Assembly (NCBI RefSeq): GCF_014203235.1
Contig: NZ_JACHIN010000001.1
Location: 744,001 to 808,000, forward strand
Length of the DNA: 64,000 nt
Source of the DNA: Nonomuraea endophytica
Lineage (GTDB): Bacteria > Actinomycetota > Actinomycetes > Streptosporangiales > Streptosporangiaceae
Direction of reading: 5' to 3'
Made by a program: the position numbers and the translations under genes. The first letter of the stretch is position 1, and each line of letters opens with the position of its first letter. The notes beneath the pieces were generated by a model. The model saw nothing but the letters and a program-made list of their open reading frames with translations, was not told the origin of the DNA and did not search any database. Of this stretch, positions 60,820 to 64,000 are shown in pieces.

Positions 60820-62238
60820 ATGACCTACCTGGAGCTGTCTGAAGACGGCGGCGGAGCGCACAAGTACTACGAGGTGACCGTCGCGGGCACGCAGGTCACC
60901 ATCACCTACGGGCGCATCGGCGAGTCAGGTCAGACCAAGGTCACCGCCTTCCCCAGCGAAGCCAAGGCCCAGGCCGCCGCGGCCAAGAAGATCGGGGAGA
61001 AGACCCGGAAGGGGTACGCCCCCGCCGTACGCGGAGTGCGGCAGCGCCGGGCCATCACGCGCAGGGCCATGGCCAGCACCCGCTCGACGGCCCAGCAGGC
61101 CCCGGTGCTGTGGCGGTTCGACAGCGGCGCGGCCGCGTTCGGGATCTTCGTGGACGGCGAGCGCTGCTGGGTCGGCAACCAGCGCGGCGACGTCTACACC
61201 GTCACCCACTCCGGCACCGTGACCGGCCGGTTCCGGCTGCCCGACGGGGTCAAGTGCATCGTGGCCGACGACTTCTGGATCTACGCCGGCTGCGACGACG
61301 GCCGCGTGTACGACCTGAGCGGCAAGGTGCCGAGATCGGCCTACGAGATCGCCGCCGACGTGGACATCTACTGGCTGGACATCAACGACGGCGTGCTCGG
61401 CGTCTCCGACCGGGCGGGCCGGATCACCACGATCGACTACGAGGACGAGTTCCAGTGGGCCCGCTCGGGCAGCGGCGACTCCGCCTGGATGGTCAGGTGT
61501 GACGAGGACGCCGTCTACCACGGCCACTCCAACGGCGTCGCCCGCTACGACACCGCCGACGGCACGCTCGTCTGGGAGAACACGGTGGCCGGCCACGTGC
61601 TGTTCGGCTGGCAGGAGGAGCACTCGGTCTACGCGGGTACGGCCCGCCGCACCGTCCACCGCCTGGCCAAGGGCGATGGCCGGGTGGAGGCGGTCTACCA
61701 GTGCGACGGCGCGGTCTACTCCTGCGCCACCTCGCCGGGCGGCCGCCACGTGTTCGCCGGTGACAACCACTCCTCGGTCTACTGTTTCGACGCCTCCGGT
61801 GAGCGGTTGTGGAAGCTGGCGACCGGGTGCGGTTCGGCGTTCTCGATGCAGTTCCTGGACGACCGCCTCTACATCGTGACCACGGACGGCTCGCTGGCCT
61901 GCATCGACGCCAGCGAGGCGGCGATCGCGGCGGCCCGCGCGGGTGACGTGCCGCAGCCGGTGGACGTGAAGGCGGCGGCGTCGCTGGAGGTGGTCGAGCC
62001 GTCGGCGGTGCTGGAGACCGTGCTGGAGACCGGTGCGGGCGACGGCGTCATCGTGGAGTGCGTCAAGGAGGGCGAGCGGCTGCGGGTGCGCGTGGTCACG
62101 CCGGGCTACGAGTCGTGGAACGTGCAGTTCCCGAAGACGGTGCGCGAGGCGGGCGCCCGGTACGTGGTGGACGGCGTGCGTTCGGCCGGCCGCGGCGGCT
62201 TCTACCGGGCCTACGGCGAGATCAGGCGGCTGCTTTAG
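60820..62238 (+). CDS. WGR domain fused to a beta-propeller
   Basis: 472 residues from the ATG at 60820, after GGAGAAG. A WGR domain (about 1-75; HKYYEVTVAGTQVTITYGRI, then GESGQTKV) is followed by a basic linker and a propeller of about six or seven blades, with repeats such as GDVYTVTHSGTVTGRF, WIYAGCDDGRVYDLSGKV and VFAGDNHSSVYCFDASGERL. A C-terminal alpha/beta tail (about 400-472) closes the protein. WGR domains bind DNA ends or nucleic acid in PARPs; here no PARP catalytic domain is present. The pairing with a propeller suggests sensing or scaffolding. Confidence 0.88.
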   Translation: MTYLELSEDGGGAHKYYEVTVAGTQVTITYGRIGESGQTKVTAFPSEAKAQAAAAKKIGEKTRKGYAPAVRGVRQRRAITRRAMASTRSTAQQAPVLWRFDSGAAAFGIFVDGERCWVGNQRGDVYTVTHSGTVTGRFRLPDGVKCIVADDFWIYAGCDDGRVYDLSGKVPRSAYEIAADVDIYWLDINDGVLGVSDRAGRITTIDYEDEFQWARSGSGDSAWMVRCDEDAVYHGHSNGVARYDTADGTLVWENTVAGHVLFGWQEEHSVYAGTARRTVHRLAKGDGRVEAVYQCDGAVYSCATSPGGRHVFAGDNHSSVYCFDASGERLWKLATGCGSAFSMQFLDDRLYIVTTDGSLACIDASEAAIAAARAGDVPQPVDVKAAASLEVVEPSAVLETVLETGAGDGVIVECVKEGERLRVRVVTPGYESWNVQFPKTVREAGARYVVDGVRSAGRGGFYRAYGEIRRLL

Positions 62239-62699
62239 GCGCCCCGGCGGGGGACGCGGGCCGCGTCGCGGGTCCAGGAGCCGAGCACCATCAGGGTCTT
62301 GGTGCCCGTGACGTTGCCGGTTCTGCGCAGGCCGTCGATGATCTGCTGGAGGTGGTCCAGGTCGCGTACCCGCAAGTGGATGAGGGCGTCGGGGTCGCCG
62401 GCGATGGTGAAGACGGCCTGGATCTCCGGCACGGCGGTGGTCGAGCGGAGGATCTCGCTGACCGGGGTGGCGCCGGAGTAGCGGACCTCGGTGAAGGCCT
62501 CGATGCCCCAGCCGAGCTTGGCGTAGTCCACCTGCACGGTGAAGCCGGTGATCACGCCGGCTTCGCGCAGGCGGTCCACCCGCCGCTTGACGGCCGCGAC
62601 CGAAAGGCCCACCTCGGTGGCCATCTCGGAGAAGGTCCGGCGGCCGTCCTCGCGTAGCAGCCGTAGCAGCCGGTGGTCTATTTCGTCGATCTCGCTCAC
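62235..62699 (-). CDS. Lrp/AsnC family regulator
   Basis: 154 residues. The N-terminal HTH (EIDEIDHRLLRLLREDGRRT, FSEMATEVGLSVAAVKRRVD) is followed by the RAM ligand-binding domain (VQVDYAKLGWGIEAFTEVRY, AGDPDALIHLRVRDLDHLQQ). The family senses amino acids. It is divergent from a 2-oxoacid:ferredoxin oxidoreductase gene, which probably degrades branched or aromatic oxo-acids, and is thus its natural controller. Confidence 0.93.
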   Translation of the reverse strand: MSEIDEIDHRLLRLLREDGRRTFSEMATEVGLSVAAVKRRVDRLREAGVITGFTVQVDYAKLGWGIEAFTEVRYSGATPVSEILRSTTAVPEIQAVFTIAGDPDALIHLRVRDLDHLQQIIDGLRRTGNVTGTKTLMVLGSWTRDAARVPRRGA

Positions 62700-62742
62700 G
62701 CGCGCTCCTCACGCAAACCAGGCCACGCGAAGAGCCAGGCCT

Positions 62743-62757
62743 CGCAAACAATTTGCG
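62743..62757. promoter_or_regulatory. 15-bp palindrome, candidate Lrp operator
   Basis: CGCAAACAATTTGCG is a perfect dyad (6-3-6) in the divergent Lrp/oxidoreductase spacer, with another half-site ACGCAAAC at 62711-62718. Lrp/AsnC proteins bind degenerate 13-15-base palindromes, often in phased series. The spacing of the two CGCAAA parts is about three turns (32 bases). Confidence 0.5.
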
Positions 62758-62820
62758 TCTTTATCGCATTATGTACCCTGATACTTGTGCAAGGACCACC
62801 GGGATTGCTCCACTTGGCGC

Positions 62821-64000
62821 ATGGTGGCGTTGGAAGACAAGTACACGGCCCTCGACGGGCGCGTGCTGCTCTCGGGCATCCAGGCTCTGGTACGGCTCAC
62901 GCTGGAACAGCGCCGCATCGACGAGGAACGCGGGCTCGACACGCGCGTCTTCGTCTCCGGCTACCAGGGCTCGCCCCTGGGCGGCGTCGACCTGGAGATG
63001 GCCCGCGCCGCCAGGCACCTCGATCCTGCCGGCGTCGTCTTCAGGCCGGGGCTCAACGAAGAGCTCGCGGCCACGGCCGTCGCCGGCACCCAGCTTCTCG
63101 GCCTTGCACCCGGGCGCAAGCACGACGGCATCACCGGGTTCTGGTACGGCAAGAACCCCGGCCTCGACCGTGCCGCCGACGCCATCCGGCACGCGAACAT
63201 CGCCGGCACCGCGGCCAAGGGCGGCGCGGTCGCGTGGATCGGCGACGACCCCGGTTGCAAGTCCTCGACCGTGCCCAGTTCGTGCGAGCCGATGTGCCAG
63301 AGCATGTGCATGCCGCTGCTGGTGCCCGGAACGGTCGCGGAGATCGTCGAGTTCGGGCTGCACGCGGTGGCGATGTCGCGGGCCAGCGGCCTCTGGGTCG
63401 GGCTGAAGATCGTCGCGGACGTGGCCGACGCCTCCGCCACCGTCGACCTGGACGCGCTCCGCCCCGAACTGCCCGCCCACGACCGCGCCGAGACCAAGCC
63501 GCCCACGCTGGTCGGACCGGCCGCGCTGGACGCCGAGTACGACCTGCTCACCCGCCGCCTCGACCTCGCCCGCGCCTACGCGCGCGCCGCGGGAATCAAC
63601 CGCGTGGTGTTCAGCGCCCGCCAGGCCAAACTGGGAATCGTCGCCTCCGGTACGGCTCTCGCCGCTGCCCAGCGCGCCCTGGCCGACGCCGGGGCGGACC
63701 TGGAGGAACTGGGCATCCGGCTGATCCGGATCGGCATGCCGTACCCGCTGGACCGCGACGACCTGCTCGGCATGCTCGACGGCCTGGAGGAGGTGCTGGT
63801 CGTCGAGGACAAGGTGCCGTTCCTGGAGAACCACCTCAAGGCGGCGCTTTACGGCAGCGCGCACGTGCCGAAGGTCCGCGGGCTGCTGCCGCTGCGCGGG
63901 ACGGTCGGCGCGGCCGACGTGGCCAAGGCGCTGGGACTCGGCGTCGTTTCGGGTAAGGGCGCTCGACGGTCGCGGATGCTGCCGGTGGTCGCCGCGCGCA
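62821..64000 (+). CDS. 2-oxoacid:ferredoxin oxidoreductase (indolepyruvate type), 5' part
   Basis: Open from the ATG at 62821 to the window edge, 393 residues so far of an expected 1100 or more. The N-terminal pyrimidine-binding-like part has VLLSGIQALVRLTLEQRRID, RVFVSGYQGSPLGGVDLEMA, FRPGLNEELAATAVAGTQ and GFWYGKNPGLDRAADAIRHA. GDDPGCKSSTVPSS follows. The domain II-like LGIVASGTALAAAQRALADA comes later. The fused enzyme decarboxylates aryl or branched 2-oxo-acids with thiamine diphosphate and ferredoxin. Note the unusual Cys-rich segment (CEPMCQSMCMP, about residues 158-168). Confidence 0.9.
   Translation, partial: MVALEDKYTALDGRVLLSGIQALVRLTLEQRRIDEERGLDTRVFVSGYQGSPLGGVDLEMARAARHLDPAGVVFRPGLNEELAATAVAGTQLLGLAPGRKHDGITGFWYGKNPGLDRAADAIRHANIAGTAAKGGAVAWIGDDPGCKSSTVPSSCEPMCQSMCMPLLVPGTVAEIVEFGLHAVAMSRASGLWVGLKIVADVADASATVDLDALRPELPAHDRAETKPPTLVGPAALDAEYDLLTRRLDLARAYARAAGINRVVFSARQAKLGIVASGTALAAAQRALADAGADLEELGIRLIRIGMPYPLDRDDLLGMLDGLEEVLVVEDKVPFLENHLKAALYGSAHVPKVRGLLPLRGTVGAADVAKALGLGVVSGKGARRSRMLPVVAAR

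Overview
The window is GC-rich chromosomal DNA from an actinomycete. The evidence is functional as well as compositional: a mycothiol synthase (MshD), an orphan GlnR-type regulator, the MurT/GatD lipid II amidation pair, an F420-type LLM oxidoreductase, a mycothiol-type DinB protein, several ECF sigma factors and an AfsR/SARP regulator. A streptosporangial genus such as Nonomuraea fits, but this is an inference from gene content and not a match to a reference.

Layout. 1-2.4 kb: cell-wall genes gatD-murT after a cut-off HEAT-like gene. 2.4-11.6 kb: a secreted or anchored nuclease, a HerA-like ATPase, a membrane partner without a visible P-loop, three divergently transcribed single-pass proteins with similar extracytoplasmic domains, and a polytopic membrane protein. 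This set looks like one uncharacterised envelope machine. 11.6-15.1 kb: TPR protein, BenE transporter with XRE-cupin regulator, and an ECF sigma factor overlapping a domain-swapped Ada/MGMT repair protein. 15.2-17.5 kb: a sulfur operon (thioredoxin, Cys leader peptide, DUF4395, rhodanese, DUF1416/SseC) ending in a clear terminator. 17.5-19.7 kb: lmeA-like gene, ECF sigma factor and zinc-finger anti-sigma factor. 19.7-21.3 kb: MoaD/ThiS-like protein, glnR and a conserved hypothetical gene.

21.3-32.7 kb is mostly housekeeping with repeat-rich spacers: SRPBCC, SDR, GNAT, 5'-nucleotidase, mshD, pit with its DUF47 partner, an MFS exporter, dcd and tRNA-Gly(CCC). 32.7-37.1 kb is a small decayed island. 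Three degenerate copies of the 3' half of the tRNA-Gly lie among short orphan ORFs and gene fragments, as left by repeated integration at the tRNA followed by decay. 37.7-44.9 kb holds an AfsR-like regulator, a frameshifted nucleotidyltransferase gene, an SDR, an LRV-repeat protein, an LLM oxidoreductase and small proteins.

45.3-48.9 kb is a large secreted modular alpha-1,3-glucanase (GH87-like) followed by a strong hairpin and an HTH regulator. 49.8-56.5 kb is a carbon-acid catabolic cluster: four-carbon acid sugar kinase (OtnK-like), hydroxypyruvate isomerase-like OtnI, a racemase-like protein, a D-2-hydroxyacid dehydrogenase, a signal-less substrate-binding protein, a GntR/FCD repressor and a TRAP large permease. 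The same 12-bp motif precedes both transcription units. 56.6-62.7 kb has miscellaneous metabolic and acetyltransferase genes, a YaaC-like gene and a WGR/beta-propeller protein. The window ends with an Lrp regulator divergent from a 2-oxoacid:ferredoxin oxidoreductase gene that runs off the edge.
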